A stretch of DNA of 64,000 nucleotides from RQOF01 sp964461135 (GTDB lineage Bacteria > Calditrichota > Calditrichia > RBG-13-44-9): NCBI GenBank assembly GCA_964461135.1, contig CAYWTB010000001.1, forward strand, positions 1 through 64,000. Direction: 5' to 3'. The notes beneath the pieces were generated by a model. It was not told the origin of the DNA. It was given only the letters and a program-made list of their open reading frames with translations, and did no database searches. This document shows positions 43,280-52,176 of the stretch, piece after piece. Numbering within the stretch: the stretch's first letter is position 1; each line of letters opens with the position of its first letter. The position numbers and the translations under genes were made by a program.

Positions 43280-43975
43280 ATGAAAAACCGTTCTGCATTG
43301 CTTGCCGGCGCTACTGGCCTTGTGGGCGGCCACTGTCTGACTTTCCTGCAGGAAATGCCCGATATTGCAGAGATCAGGGTTCTCACCCGCCGGCCGTTAA
43401 CCGTTAATCATCCCAAAATCAGGGAACATGTAGTCGATTTTAACCATCTGGATCAATACAGAGACATCATTACGGCAGACCATATCTTCTGCTGCCTGGG
43501 AACTACCATAAAAAAGGCTGGTAGCCGTGAAGCATTCCAACTGGTCGATTATGATTATCCCTACCGGATAGCGGAAATTGCTGCCAAGAATGGTGCCGAA
43601 AATTTTCTGCTGGTATCAGCACTGGGTGCAAATCCGAAATCAAAAATTTTTTACAACCGGGTAAAGGGGGAACTGGAGAAGGCTGTTTCCTCTTTACCGT
43701 TTGCCGGTATTTTGATCTTTCACCCTTCTCTTCTACTTGGCCAGCGGGAGGAGTTTCGTGCCGGTGAAAAAGCGGGGGCATTTCTGTTCAGGCTGGTCAG
43801 TCCCTTTCTGGCCGGAAAACTGACAAAATATCGTCCAATCCAGGCGCAAGCGGTTGCCAAAGCCATGGTTTATATGGCTCCGACACGATTAAAGGGCGTG
43901 CATATTTTTGAATCCGACCAGATTAAGTTCTTTGCAAATCGATTAAGCAATGCGCAGAGAATGGAACACCGTTAA
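43280..43975 (+). CDS. NAD(P)-binding oxidoreductase of the atypical SDR type
   Basis: A 231-residue Rossmann protein resembling the HTATIP2/TIP30-like group: LLAGATGLVGGHCLTFL (residues 7-23) binds the cofactor, then RVLTRRP, FCCLGTTIKKAGSREAFQLVDYDYP, FLLVSALGANPKSKIFYNRVKGELE with a Y-x-K pair and a IFHPSLLLGQREEFR segment. Such proteins are found widely but mostly without a known substrate. It follows thiD by 52 bases on the same strand and could be read through from the thiamine operon, though nothing ties it to thiamine. Confidence 0.8.
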   Translation: MKNRSALLAGATGLVGGHCLTFLQEMPDIAEIRVLTRRPLTVNHPKIREHVVDFNHLDQYRDIITADHIFCCLGTTIKKAGSREAFQLVDYDYPYRIAEIAAKNGAENFLLVSALGANPKSKIFYNRVKGELEKAVSSLPFAGILIFHPSLLLGQREEFRAGEKAGAFLFRLVSPFLAGKLTKYRPIQAQAVAKAMVYMAPTRLKGVHIFESDQIKFFANRLSNAQRMEHR

Positions 43976-44227
43976 TATTCTTCCATTCTTTTCCGATTCC
44001 AAAAGATTGACCCGATTTTTCATTCGGTACAAATATTTTCTAATCTGCTTAGTTCATAAAAAACCAAATCGTGAATATAAGTTATTATATCCTGATGCCC
44101 TGCCCTTCAGGTCAGGGGAATAAGGAGCCCAATATTTGCAGGCTTTAGCCCCGGCCCGTGAATAAAGCAGGCTAACAGACATTCAAATTCGCGCCCATAT
44201 TTCCGGAATACGATAATATACATCCGG
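43976..44227. other. non-coding region with repeat-like words
   Basis: No gene seen. CCCTG...CAGGTCAGGG at about 44098-44117 is a weak inverted repeat, and GCAGGCTTTAGCCCCGG at about 44139-44155 resembles words of interspersed intergenic repeats known from other environmental bacteria. Copy number in the genome is not visible. Confidence 0.3.
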
Positions 44228-44464
44228 TTATTTGTCCGGTCCTTCAGATTTCAGTTGCTTCACCGGCCCGGCGGAAGGTTTTTTTGACATATCTTCCTCG
44301 AATACCTGTTTAATATCAGACAAATTAGTATTTACTGCCTTTTTGAACTCGAAAATGCTGTTTCCCATGGCACGGGCGATTTCAGGTAATCTTTTTGCAC
44401 CGAAAAGTAATAAAATGACCAGCAAAATAACCATCATTTCACCAATACCTATTCCACCGATCAT
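44228..44464 (-). CDS. tatA: twin-arginine translocase subunit TatA
   Basis: A 78-residue protein with an N-terminal membrane helix (IGIGEMMVILLVILLLFGAKRLPEIARAMG), the FG-x-x-x-LP turn, an amphipathic helix and a charged tail, as in TatA/TatE. It forms the pore of the Tat export pathway for folded, often cofactor-bearing proteins. The ATG at 44464 has GGAG 9 bases upstream; an earlier ATG at 44488 is less likely. No tatC lies in the window. Confidence 0.88.
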   Translation of the reverse strand: MIGGIGIGEMMVILLVILLLFGAKRLPEIARAMGNSIFEFKKAVNTNLSDIKQVFEEDMSKKPSAGPVKQLKSEGPDK

Positions 44465-44497
44465 AGCTGTTATCTCCTTAATTGTCAAATTCGGAAT

Positions 44498-44818
44498 TTA
44501 ATCCGGGTAAAATCGCCGAAAAATAAAGTCTGTGAATAGAAACGCCTCATGATCCCTGAGGTTTATATTTTGCTTATTGAATTCTTCCTCAATCATCCTA
44601 AAAGAATCTGTCCAGTTTCCGATGCTGTCCAGTTTCTGAAGGAATTTCCGGTAGTGTTCTGTATTATCATCAAACAATTTCTTTATGAAGATCTTTTGCT
44701 TTTTACCGGAAATCAAAGAATTGACAGAAGGCATCTGAACCATTTTCCTAACTGTATTTTTTTTCTTCTCAGAATAAATTTCAAATTCCGGATCAGAGCG
44801 TCTCTCCAAAAATCTCAT
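44498..44818 (-). CDS. hypothetical protein, 106 residues
   Basis: Not recognised. The sequence is charged, with no membrane segment, and probably helical in the second half (KKLFDDNTEHYRKFLQKL, SFRMIEEEFNKQNINLRDHEAFLFTDFIFRR). Composition looks like a real cytosolic protein. It lies 33 bases upstream of tatA on the same strand, so the two may be co-transcribed; the loose stretch CCGGGGGTTATATC precedes its ATG. Confidence 0.55.
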   Translation of the reverse strand: MRFLERRSDPEFEIYSEKKKNTVRKMVQMPSVNSLISGKKQKIFIKKLFDDNTEHYRKFLQKLDSIGNWTDSFRMIEEEFNKQNINLRDHEAFLFTDFIFRRFYPD

Positions 44819-44951
44819 GATATAACCCCCGGGCTTTTCCTAAGTTTTTAAAATATTTACATTCATTTTACTTAAAATGTTAATTCAGTCGAGGAGTGGA
44901 ACACCAGAATCATCAGCAACAGGTGAACCATTCACTCACATTCAACAAACC

Positions 44952-45137
44952 TCAGTTCTGGCCTGCCAGCTTCGATTTGGAACCTTTCTTTGATAGTTTC
45001 TTTCCGGAATCTCCCGGGTCCGGCTTTTTATAATGTTCATCCTTGGAGGTAAGAACCAGATAAAAACTATATACCAGCATGCCGAGCAATAATCCTCCCA
45101 AAACTATTATCGCAACATATGAAAACAGGGATGTCAT
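44952..45137 (-). CDS. small single-pass membrane protein
   Basis: A 61-residue protein with one membrane helix (about residues 6-29: VAIIVLGGLLLGMLVYSFYLV) and a strongly basic tail (KKPDPGDSGKKLSKKGSKSK). GAGG lies 7 bases before the ATG, which supports translation. Function unknown; the positive tail should stay in the cytoplasm. It precedes the 106-residue protein and tatA on the same strand, with a 133-base gap. Confidence 0.5.
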   Translation of the reverse strand: MTSLFSYVAIIVLGGLLLGMLVYSFYLVLTSKDEHYKKPDPGDSGKKLSKKGSKSKLAGQN

Positions 45138-45268
45138 ATAATATCCTCATTTCCTTTAATTGTGTTATAACCTGATCAGCGGAAAGAACCGCTGATTGTA
45201 AATTTTTAAACCAGTTAATTAATAAGGACGCCGCTTATCCTTCAAGCGGCTGTTCTGAAGGGAGGTTA

Positions 45269-45628
45269 TCAGCCCTCTTCGCTGAGTTCAGTGAGGGGAG
45301 ACTTATAACAAAGATGAGGGAAATTAAAGTGTAAAAAAAGATTATTTTGCAGATAAGTGCGCACAGATTCCCTTGAGACTTGTGACTCTGGTAATGCCTT
45401 ATTAAGGTAACCTGTCTGAACCATTTGAGAAATATTCTGGTTAATGCCACTCAGTTGTTTCGTATTTAAGTAGAAAATGTCCTGAAATTCATCGGCAGAC
45501 ACCCAGAAATAAGAATGTGATGATTCGTTAAAGGTTAGTGCTGAAACTTCGTGCTGGAAGGAAAAAAATAGCAAAACCAGATAAAGAAACAGAAAAAGTA
45601 TATTTCTAAATTTAAAACAGTTTTTCAT
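45269..45628 (-). CDS. hypothetical secreted protein
   Basis: An open frame giving about 119 residues from the methionine at 45628 (longer starts exist to 45667). The N-terminus MKNCFKFRNILFLFLYLVLLFFSF is a plausible signal peptide, with possible cleavage after EVSA. No known motif follows, and the C-terminus ends in PLTELSEEG, within a segment that overlaps another open frame. No good ribosome site is seen. Could be spurious. Confidence 0.33.
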   Translation of the reverse strand: MKNCFKFRNILFLFLYLVLLFFSFQHEVSALTFNESSHSYFWVSADEFQDIFYLNTKQLSGINQNISQMVQTGYLNKALPESQVSRESVRTYLQNNLFLHFNFPHLCYKSPLTELSEEG

Positions 45629-45765
45629 AAAGCCGGAAAACCTCTGCATGGATAATCCATACAACACAATTTAAAACTGATTTTTACATTTTAAAAGCTA
45701 AATTTATCAACATATTTACACAATATTATACATGTGTGCTCACAAAATGTATTAAGAAATTATCT

Positions 45766-45924
45766 TTACTGAAAGTTTGCATATCTTTTCTGAATCGAAC
45801 CATCCGGGCGGTACAGAAACACCTCACTGGATATCAATTCATCGATGTAGACATGAGCAGCTTTCTCAGCATCTTCACGGCTGTAAAAGATCTTCAATAC
45901 TTCGCCATTTTTTAGGATATGCCA
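45766..45924 (-). pseudogene. small DUF2188-like frame without a start codon
   Basis: The frame reads WHILKNGEVLKIF, then YSREDAEKAAHVYIDEL and FLYRPDGSIQKRYANFQ, about 52 residues; the opening WHI-x-x-x-G and the AxxAA helix resemble small DUF2188-type proteins. No ATG, GTG or TTG opens this frame. Just before it a strong GGAGGG and an ATG (45925-45923) occur in the next frame, which gives only MAYPKKWRSIEDLLQP. A one-base shift at the run of six A residues (about 45908-45913) would join the two. It may be a frameshifted remnant, a sequence error or recoding. Confidence 0.42.
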
Positions 45925-46217
45925 TTTTTCCCTCCTTTCCTTTACTTGATTATTGTGCGGATCTTTTATTACATTCTCATGACACTGTTGTTACATTTAA
46001 AAGTTTTTTTTTTAGCGGTCTGGCATTAATGGCCGCCATTTCATCTTTAAATTTATGAAAATCTTCTTTTAATGCCGGGGGCTATCCAAAGCCGTTCGGA
46101 CCTTAAAATTTGTACCGTGTTGACCGGAGTTTGCCCTCTTTTTTTCCGCTTGATTACATTTTCTAAAATTCTTAAATTTTATAAATATTTATAAAATAAT
46201 AAATAAAGTTGTTTTTT
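45925..46217. other. AT-rich upstream region of galT
   Basis: No gene supported. The last 70 bases before galT are almost pure A/T, as in a promoter region, and no Shine-Dalgarno precedes the galT ATG. The poly-A/T run near 46004-46012 has no adjoining hairpin. Confidence 0.35.
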
Positions 46218-47216
46218 ATGCCGGAACTCCGCAAAGACCCAGTTATTGGAAGATGGGTTATCATTTCCACCGAAAGAGGTAAAAGACCATCAGATTTCGC
46301 TGACACCCAGGTAAAGAAAGAAGGGGGATTCTGTCCGTTCTGCTATAATAACGAAGACAAAACACCTCCGGAGATATTTGCCATTCGCCCTGATAAATCC
46401 CAGCGCGATAAACCGGGATGGACCTTGCGTGTTGTGCCTAATAAATTCCCGGCTTTACGCGTGGAAGGTCAGCTCAACAGACAGGGTGAAGGAATTTACG
46501 ATAAAATGAATGGTGTTGGAGCTCATGAAGTGGTGATTGAGACACCCGATCATTTCAAGGATCTGGAAGATCTTGAAATCCCGACCATCCGCGATGTCTT
46601 CTGGGTTTTCCGCGAGAGGATGCTGGATTTGAAGAAAGATATCCGTTTAAAATATGTAATGGTCTTCAAAAATTATGGCCAGGCAGCCGGAGCATCTCTG
46701 GAGCATACTCATTCTCAGCTGATTGCTACTCCCATCATTCCAAAGACCGTCATCGAAGAAATGGAAGGATCAAGAGCATATTTTGGTTTTAAGGATCGCT
46801 GTATTTTCTGTGACATTATTCGCCAGGAGATTACATCCAATGCACGGGTGGTATGCGATGATGAATTTTTCATTGCCCTGGAACCTTATGCTCCGCGTTT
46901 TCCATTCGAAACATGGATTTTACCCAAACAACATTTTTCTCATTATGAAACTATTTCCGATGACCTACTGCAACACCTGGCCCTGATCATGAAAGAAATA
47001 CTCGGCCGGATAAACATGGCATTGAATCATCCGCCTTATAATTTTGTGATTCATACCTCGCCCTTACAGGACGAACCGGATGAATCCTATCACTGGCATA
47101 TTGAATTTATGCCGAAACTTACCCGTGTGGCCGGTTTTGAATGGGGTACCGGATTTTATATCAATCCCACCAGCCCGGAAGATGCCGCTCAGTATTTAAA
47201 ACAGATTACTCTTTAA
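46218..47216 (+). CDS. galT: galactose-1-phosphate uridylyltransferase family protein
   Basis: A 332-residue HIT-superfamily enzyme exchanging UMP between UDP-glucose and galactose-1-phosphate. Zinc ligands CPFC (near residue 43) and CIFC (near residue 200), VVPNKFPAL and the catalytic HTHSQLIATPIIP are all visible. The ATG at 46218 is used; a TTG nine bases earlier gives a less natural N-terminus. The next gene, glgA, follows after 14 bases. This pairing suggests the enzyme may act on glucose-1-phosphate for glycogen or glycan supply, and not only in galactose breakdown. Confidence 0.87.
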   Translation: MPELRKDPVIGRWVIISTERGKRPSDFADTQVKKEGGFCPFCYNNEDKTPPEIFAIRPDKSQRDKPGWTLRVVPNKFPALRVEGQLNRQGEGIYDKMNGVGAHEVVIETPDHFKDLEDLEIPTIRDVFWVFRERMLDLKKDIRLKYVMVFKNYGQAAGASLEHTHSQLIATPIIPKTVIEEMEGSRAYFGFKDRCIFCDIIRQEITSNARVVCDDEFFIALEPYAPRFPFETWILPKQHFSHYETISDDLLQHLALIMKEILGRINMALNHPPYNFVIHTSPLQDEPDESYHWHIEFMPKLTRVAGFEWGTGFYINPTSPEDAAQYLKQITL

Positions 47217-47230
47217 TCTCGAGGTAAATA

Positions 47231-48709
47231 ATGAGACAATTAAAAATATGTTATGTTTCATCGGAAGTCGTGCCATTTGCCAAGACCGGGGGATTAGCCG
47301 ACGTGGCAGGGGCACTTCCCGTCGCTCTCAAAGATATGGATCTGGATATCCGTGTGATGATGGCAAATTATAAATCAATAAATGAACGAAAGTTCGTATT
47401 GCGTGAAGTGATCCGCTTGAAGGAGGTAAAAGTAAGCCTCAATGATGACACAAAGATAATTGATGGTAAGACCGCTTTTTTACCCAATTCAAAAGTCCAT
47501 GTCTATTTTTTACATATTCCCGATTATTTTGACCGCAAAGAACTTTATGTGGATCCCGCAACCGGCAAGGATTTTGAAGATAATGCGGAAAGATTTGCAT
47601 TTTTTAGTAAAGCCACACTGGAAACTTTAAAACTTCTTTACTGGCAACCCGATATTATTCACTGCAATGAATGGCAAACCGCTCTTATCCCCTATTATCT
47701 TAAAACCCTTTATAAAGATGACGAGTTTTTTAAAAATAGCCGGACTGTCCTCACACTTCATAATCTGGCCTACCAGGGCAGTTTCCCGCTGGAAAAAGCG
47801 AAAAAAATAGGGATTAGTGATGAATATTTAAAACCCGGAAGAGAATTTGAATTTTACGGAAACCTGAATCTGCTTAAGGGTGGTATTCTGTTTTCAGATG
47901 TATTGAATACAGTCAGTGAAAAATATGCAGAAGAAATCACCGAGAGTCCCGAATTCGGCTTTGGATTTGAGAAAATCCTGGCCAGCCGTAAACAGGATCT
48001 TGTGGGTATATTGAATGGGGTGGATTATGAGCAATGGAATCCGGAGACGGATAATCTGATTGCAAAGAATTACTCACCAGACTCCCTGGAAGAAAAAAGT
48101 AAAAATAAAAAAGCCCTGTGTAAACAAAATAATCTGACCTACCGGGAAGACGTTCCGGTTATTGGGATAATTTCACGCCTGACGGATCAGAAAGGATTTG
48201 ATCTGATTGCCGAAGCAGTAGACGATATTATGAAAATGAACCTTCAGTTGGTTATACTGGGAAACGGGGAACCCCGGTATCACAGACTCCTGGAGAAACT
48301 GGCTAAAAACTCTCCCGAGAAACTGGCGGTAAATTTGCGTTTCGATAATAAACTGGCACACCTTATTGAAGCGGGTGCTGATATGTTTTTAATGCCGTCT
48401 CATTTCGAACCCTGCGGTTTAAATCAGATGTACAGTCTGAAATACGGAACCGTTCCCATTGTAAGGGAAACCGGGGGATTGGCAGATACCATTGAGAACT
48501 ATGATCCCAAAACAGGATCCGGAACCGGTTTCACATTTAAAAAATATGATGCCAAAGAAATGCTCAAAGCCATCCGCAGGGCTGTCAAGACTCTCCAGGA
48601 TAAAAAATCCTGGAGAAAAATTCAGAAAGCGGGCATGGCAAAAGATTTTTCATGGGCCCAATCCGCCCGCAAATATCACGAACTTTACGAAAAGGCTTTA
48701 AAAAAATAA
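47231..48709 (+). CDS. glgA: glycogen synthase (ADP-glucose type)
   Basis: A 492-residue GT5 glucosyltransferase. The N-terminal SSEVVPFAKTGGLADVAGALP with the KTGGL loop binds ADP-glucose; HNLAYQG, GILNGVDYEQWNP, ISRLTDQKGFDLI and SHFEPCGLNQMYSLKYGTVPIVRETGGLADTI follow in the usual order with the C-terminal GT-B domain. It extends alpha-1,4-glucan in the cytosol. The ATG lies 14 bases past galT, with GAGG at about 47221-47224. A hairpin at 48734 may end the unit. Confidence 0.92.
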   Translation: MRQLKICYVSSEVVPFAKTGGLADVAGALPVALKDMDLDIRVMMANYKSINERKFVLREVIRLKEVKVSLNDDTKIIDGKTAFLPNSKVHVYFLHIPDYFDRKELYVDPATGKDFEDNAERFAFFSKATLETLKLLYWQPDIIHCNEWQTALIPYYLKTLYKDDEFFKNSRTVLTLHNLAYQGSFPLEKAKKIGISDEYLKPGREFEFYGNLNLLKGGILFSDVLNTVSEKYAEEITESPEFGFGFEKILASRKQDLVGILNGVDYEQWNPETDNLIAKNYSPDSLEEKSKNKKALCKQNNLTYREDVPVIGIISRLTDQKGFDLIAEAVDDIMKMNLQLVILGNGEPRYHRLLEKLAKNSPEKLAVNLRFDNKLAHLIEAGADMFLMPSHFEPCGLNQMYSLKYGTVPIVRETGGLADTIENYDPKTGSGTGFTFKKYDAKEMLKAIRRAVKTLQDKKSWRKIQKAGMAKDFSWAQSARKYHELYEKALKK

Positions 48710-48733
48710 GAGTCTACTTCACCTAATCCACAG

Positions 48734-48761
48734 GCCTCCAATGATACTGACGGAGGCTTTT
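48734..48761 (+). terminator. intrinsic terminator after glgA
   Basis: GCCTCC (48734-48739) pairs with GGAGGC (48752-48757) around a 12-base loop, followed by TTTT (48758-48761). It lies 24 bases after the glgA stop and 17 before gmhB, so it could end the galT-glgA unit or only reduce readthrough. Confidence 0.6.
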
Positions 48762-48777
48762 CATCTACTGACGAAAT

Positions 48778-49371
48778 ATGATTTACGAAGGTAATGCCGG
48801 GAAATCTGCTTTTTTTCTTGACCGTGACGGTACAGTTTGCGAAGAGGTGGGATATATAAAAGATGTGGACCAACTTCAGCTTATTGAGGGCTCAGCCGAG
48901 GCCATACGGATCATCAACCGGCACGGGTGGAAAACCATCATCATCAGCAATCAATCGGGGATTGCCCGAGGCTTCATGGATGAAAGCGATGTAGATGCGG
49001 TCAATAATGCCCTGCTTGCCAGGCTCAACCATCAAAATGCTTATATAGAGCGAATTTATTATTGCCCCCATCACCCACAAGGTAATGCACCGTATAACAT
49101 ATCCTGTGATTGTCGCAAACCGGCCGGGGGCATGCTTCTTCAGGCAGCAACAGAACTGGATATAGATCTGAAGCAATCCCTGGTAATAGGGGACAAATTA
49201 ACCGATGTTGAGACCGCTAACCGTCTGGACATTCCGGGCATCCTGGTACTGACCGGTTTCGGTGCCGAAGAAAGCAAATCCATGCATAATCCGATTCTGA
49301 CCAGGGCACCGGCACATATCGCTAGGAATTTATTGGACGCTGTACGCTGGTGGTTTTCACATAATAATTAA
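48778..49371 (+). CDS. gmhB: D-glycero-D-manno-heptose 1,7-bisphosphate phosphatase
   Basis: A 197-residue HAD phosphatase. FLDRDGTVCEEVGY (nucleophile Asp and acid Asp), SNQSGIARG, the zinc-binding loop YYCPHHPQG ... CDCRKP, and VIGDKLTDVETANR are the marks of the GmhB/HisB-N group. It removes the 7-phosphate on the way to ADP-heptose for LPS inner core. No Shine-Dalgarno is present. The gmhA gene lies beyond the GGGP synthase gene. Histidinol-phosphatase is a less likely alternative given gmhA. Confidence 0.88.
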   Translation: MIYEGNAGKSAFFLDRDGTVCEEVGYIKDVDQLQLIEGSAEAIRIINRHGWKTIIISNQSGIARGFMDESDVDAVNNALLARLNHQNAYIERIYYCPHHPQGNAPYNISCDCRKPAGGMLLQAATELDIDLKQSLVIGDKLTDVETANRLDIPGILVLTGFGAEESKSMHNPILTRAPAHIARNLLDAVRWWFSHNN

Positions 49372-49500
49372 GCGGACCCTTAAACAGCGGACTTTAAACA
49401 ATGTTTCTAAATACCTAATCCCAAACTGCTTGATTTTTTTTAAGGTAATTATTACTTTAGATTCATAAAATACCCAGCGTAGAACAAGAGCTAATGATAA

Positions 49501-50250
49501 ATGAAAACCATTACGTATGAAAAAATACTTTCATTTGCCCGGGAAAAACGGGCCGGATTTATAATGCTTATGGACCCGGACCGCCTGCCTCTGGACCAGG
49601 TAAGTTCCACCGTTATCCAGGCCAGGGAAAACGGGGTAGACATATTTTTTGTGGGGGGCACACTGCTTTTGAGCCGCAATTTCGATGATTTCGTCCGCCT
49701 GGTAAAAGAAGCTGCCGGAGATATACCGGTGATTCTCTTTCCGGGAAGTGTCTTCCAGGTATCCAAATTCGCCGATGCTATTCTGTATTTGTCCATCATC
49801 AGCGGAAGAAATCCGGCCTATCTTATCGATAACCAGGTTCTTGCAGCACCCATTGTATGGCAGCTTCAGGTGGAGGCCATATCCTGCGGATATATGCTGA
49901 TAGAGTCCGGACAAATGACCAGTGCGGAATTCATGAGCAATTCACATCCCATTCCCCGCCATAAACCGGATCTGGCGCTGGCTCATGCACTGGCCGCCCA
50001 GTACCTGGGATTTAAAGTGGTTTATCTGGAGGGGGGCAGTGGCGCCCAGCTGTCTGTACCGGAAGAAATGATTATGGCTGTCAGTAAAACTATTTCCATT
50101 CCCGTAATTGTCGGTGGAGGTATCCGGACACCGGAAATGGCACAGAAAAAAGTTCAGGCGGGAGCGTCCTTCGTGGTTATAGGCAATCATTTTGAAGATC
50201 CCGACAATTTTGAAAAAATCAAAGAATTCGCCGAGGCTATTCATCAGTAA
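49501..50250 (+). CDS. geranylgeranylglyceryl phosphate synthase (GGGP synthase)
   Basis: A 249-residue TIM barrel that links glycerol-1-phosphate to a polyprenyl diphosphate, the first committed ether-lipid step in archaea. Motifs: FIMLMDPDRLPLD (residues 21-33), FFVGGTLLL, VILFPGSVFQVS, SIISGRNPAYLI, YLEGGSGAQLSVPEEMI and VGGGIRTPEMAQKKV with IGNHFE. The length and sequence fit group II enzymes of archaea and some bacteria rather than the shorter PcrB of Firmicutes. It lies between gmhB (129 bases upstream) and gmhA (25 downstream). The prenyl length cannot be told by eye. Confidence 0.88.
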   Translation: MKTITYEKILSFAREKRAGFIMLMDPDRLPLDQVSSTVIQARENGVDIFFVGGTLLLSRNFDDFVRLVKEAAGDIPVILFPGSVFQVSKFADAILYLSIISGRNPAYLIDNQVLAAPIVWQLQVEAISCGYMLIESGQMTSAEFMSNSHPIPRHKPDLALAHALAAQYLGFKVVYLEGGSGAQLSVPEEMIMAVSKTISIPVIVGGGIRTPEMAQKKVQAGASFVVIGNHFEDPDNFEKIKEFAEAIHQ

Positions 50251-50275
50251 TCTCGGGCAAAGACTGGATTCAGGT

Positions 50276-50884
50276 ATGAATAATTCAAAACGAAATGCAG
50301 ACTGGCACAAGATTCTGGAACAGAATGTCCAGGAAAATATCGAAGTTAAGATGGAACTGCTGGCCCACACCGAAGAGACCATCCTGCATGCCATCCATCA
50401 ACTGAAAAAAACCATAGAAAAGGACGGGAAAATTCTGTTGTGCGGTAATGGCGGCAGTGCAGCCGATGCCCAGCATATTGCCGCTGAACTGGTAGTCCGC
50501 CTGAAAAGCACTTACGACCGGCCTGCTATTGCGGCTCAATCACTAACTGTTGATACCTCTATCATTACGGCCAGCGGAAATGATTACGGTTTTCGATTTA
50601 TATTTGCCAGACAGATTGAAGCACTGGGAAGACATGGTGATACTCTAATCGCTATCAGCACCAGCGGAAATTCCGAAAATGTAATCGAGGCCGTCAACAT
50701 GGCACATGAAAGGGGGTTGTATGTCATCGGGCTGCTGGGCCGTGACGGTGGGAAACTGCATGAGCTTGTAGATCTGGCAGTAATTGTTCCTTCTAAAAAT
50801 ACCGCCCGGATTCAGGAATGTCATTCCCTGATCGGGCACATTATCTGCGAAATTCTGGAAAAAGAACTCTTTCCTCTGCAATAA
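50276..50884 (+). CDS. gmhA: sedoheptulose-7-phosphate isomerase
   Basis: A 202-residue SIS-fold isomerase making D-glycero-D-manno-heptose-7-phosphate. LLCGNGGSAADAQHIAAELVVR (from about residue 55), TSIITASGNDYGF, ISTSGNSENV and the C-terminal IQECHSLIGHIICEILE with the conserved Glu/His zinc-region residues are present. The ATG at 50276 starts 25 bases after the GGGP synthase stop; an upstream frame overlapping that gene is rejected. Together with gmhB it supplies ADP-heptose, implying a Gram-negative outer membrane. Confidence 0.92.
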   Translation: MNNSKRNADWHKILEQNVQENIEVKMELLAHTEETILHAIHQLKKTIEKDGKILLCGNGGSAADAQHIAAELVVRLKSTYDRPAIAAQSLTVDTSIITASGNDYGFRFIFARQIEALGRHGDTLIAISTSGNSENVIEAVNMAHERGLYVIGLLGRDGGKLHELVDLAVIVPSKNTARIQECHSLIGHIICEILEKELFPLQ

Positions 50885-51048
50885 AATCCGAATAAATCTC
50901 TTTCCCTTACATTCAATTGCATGATGCCGGGATCCTGCAGGTGGCCTGATTCATCTTAATTAACAGCAACCTATGCTCCGGCAATTTACGGCATTTATTT
51001 CAGAACAGACAGACAACGAATTAGGGATCGACCCGCATCTTTTTCAGG

Positions 51049-52176
51049 CTATGAGGCAATTATTTTGTCTATCACCTGAATATGTTGCTGTGCGGACTCC
51101 TGCCAGTTAAAATGAGCCGTTCGATGGAGCCCTTTTTCTTTTAATTCACTACAGAGTGCACGATCCGAAAGCAGTTTACCTATGCTATCCGCAATAGCAT
51201 TCACATCAAGAGGATCCGCATAGTATGCGGCGTCCTCACAAATTTCCCGCATGATATCAATATCGGATACCAGCGCCGGACAACCGCAGGCCATGGCTTC
51301 CAGGGGGGGGAGTCCGAATCCCTCATAAAGGGAAGGAAAAATAAAAAGGGTTGCCAGATTATAAAGCAGGGCCAGATCCTGTTCAGGCAGCCAAGAGGTA
51401 AATATCACCCGATCTTTTAAAAAGGGATCATCTTTGATAAGTACGGCTGATTCCCGGTCCGTCGTGATCAGCCCTTCTTTCTTTCCCGCCAGAAACAACT
51501 TAATATCCTCTCCATCCTGCAGGAATTTTCGGAAAGCCAGTAACAGGCGTTTCAAATTTTTATGCGGTTTGATGCTTCCCACGGAGAGGATATATCGTTC
51601 CGGTAATTGATATTTGTTCCGGATTTGCTTAAGAACACCACCGTTACTTTCAATCCTGAATAATTTCCTGTTCACGCCGTTGTAGATCACCGCAATATTC
51701 TCCCGGGAAGCACCGGTATAGCGGCAAATCTCCTCCCGGGAGGTGTTTGAAACGGTTATAATCTTATCTGATTTTTTTACCGCCCGGCGAAACATGTACC
51801 GCGCATATAGTTTTTGCATCAACGGTAACAGATCATAAAAGGCGAGGTGATAGACATCATGAATGGTAACGATGCGTTTTTTTGCCCGCACCGGTAAAAG
51901 AGGAATATTAAAGTGGGGAGACCAGAAAACGTCAGTTCGGGGTATTTTGCGGGACAGTTCCAGCTGCTCACTGACCGAGTAAATGGAGCTTCCGGTTTCA
52001 ATAATTTCCACCTGATTTATCCAGTTAAATTCCTGCAGATTTTCTCCGGAGGCCAGCAGAAATACTCTATAATGGTCCAGAATCAGCGGAATAAGATTTC
52101 GGATATAAGTACCAATCCCGGCATGGTGAATCATCCGGACATCAACCGTCAGTATTTTTTTTGAGGGTCTGCTCAA
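51049..52176 (-). CDS. GT4-family glycosyltransferase (group 1)
   Basis: A 375-residue GT-B glycosyltransferase: HAGIGTYIRNL near the N-terminus, YNGVNRKLFRI, ILSVGSIKPHKNLKRLLLAF (residues 195-214 region), FPSLYEGFGLPPLEAMACGCPALVS. It starts with TTG at 52176, overlapping the stop of the upstream GT2 gene (TTGA); the first ATG is 14 codons in and would delete the first beta strand, so TTG is favoured. Sugar specificity is not predictable. It is the last gene of the surface glycan operon. Confidence 0.87.
   Translation of the reverse strand: MSRPSKKILTVDVRMIHHAGIGTYIRNLIPLILDHYRVFLLASGENLQEFNWINQVEIIETGSSIYSVSEQLELSRKIPRTDVFWSPHFNIPLLPVRAKKRIVTIHDVYHLAFYDLLPLMQKLYARYMFRRAVKKSDKIITVSNTSREEICRYTGASRENIAVIYNGVNRKLFRIESNGGVLKQIRNKYQLPERYILSVGSIKPHKNLKRLLLAFRKFLQDGEDIKLFLAGKKEGLITTDRESAVLIKDDPFLKDRVIFTSWLPEQDLALLYNLATLFIFPSLYEGFGLPPLEAMACGCPALVSDIDIMREICEDAAYYADPLDVNAIADSIGKLLSDRALCSELKEKGLHRTAHFNWQESAQQHIQVIDKIIAS

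Noticed and set aside
45236..45258. GCCGCTT/AAGCGGC hairpin as a terminator
   Set aside because: The 7-base stem is perfect but there is no U-run on either strand, and it overlaps the end of a doubtful small frame.
45777..46058. Open frame of 93 codons on the plus strand
   Set aside because: Composition rich in His, Ser and Cys is unlike a real protein and it opposes the more convincing DUF2188-like frame.
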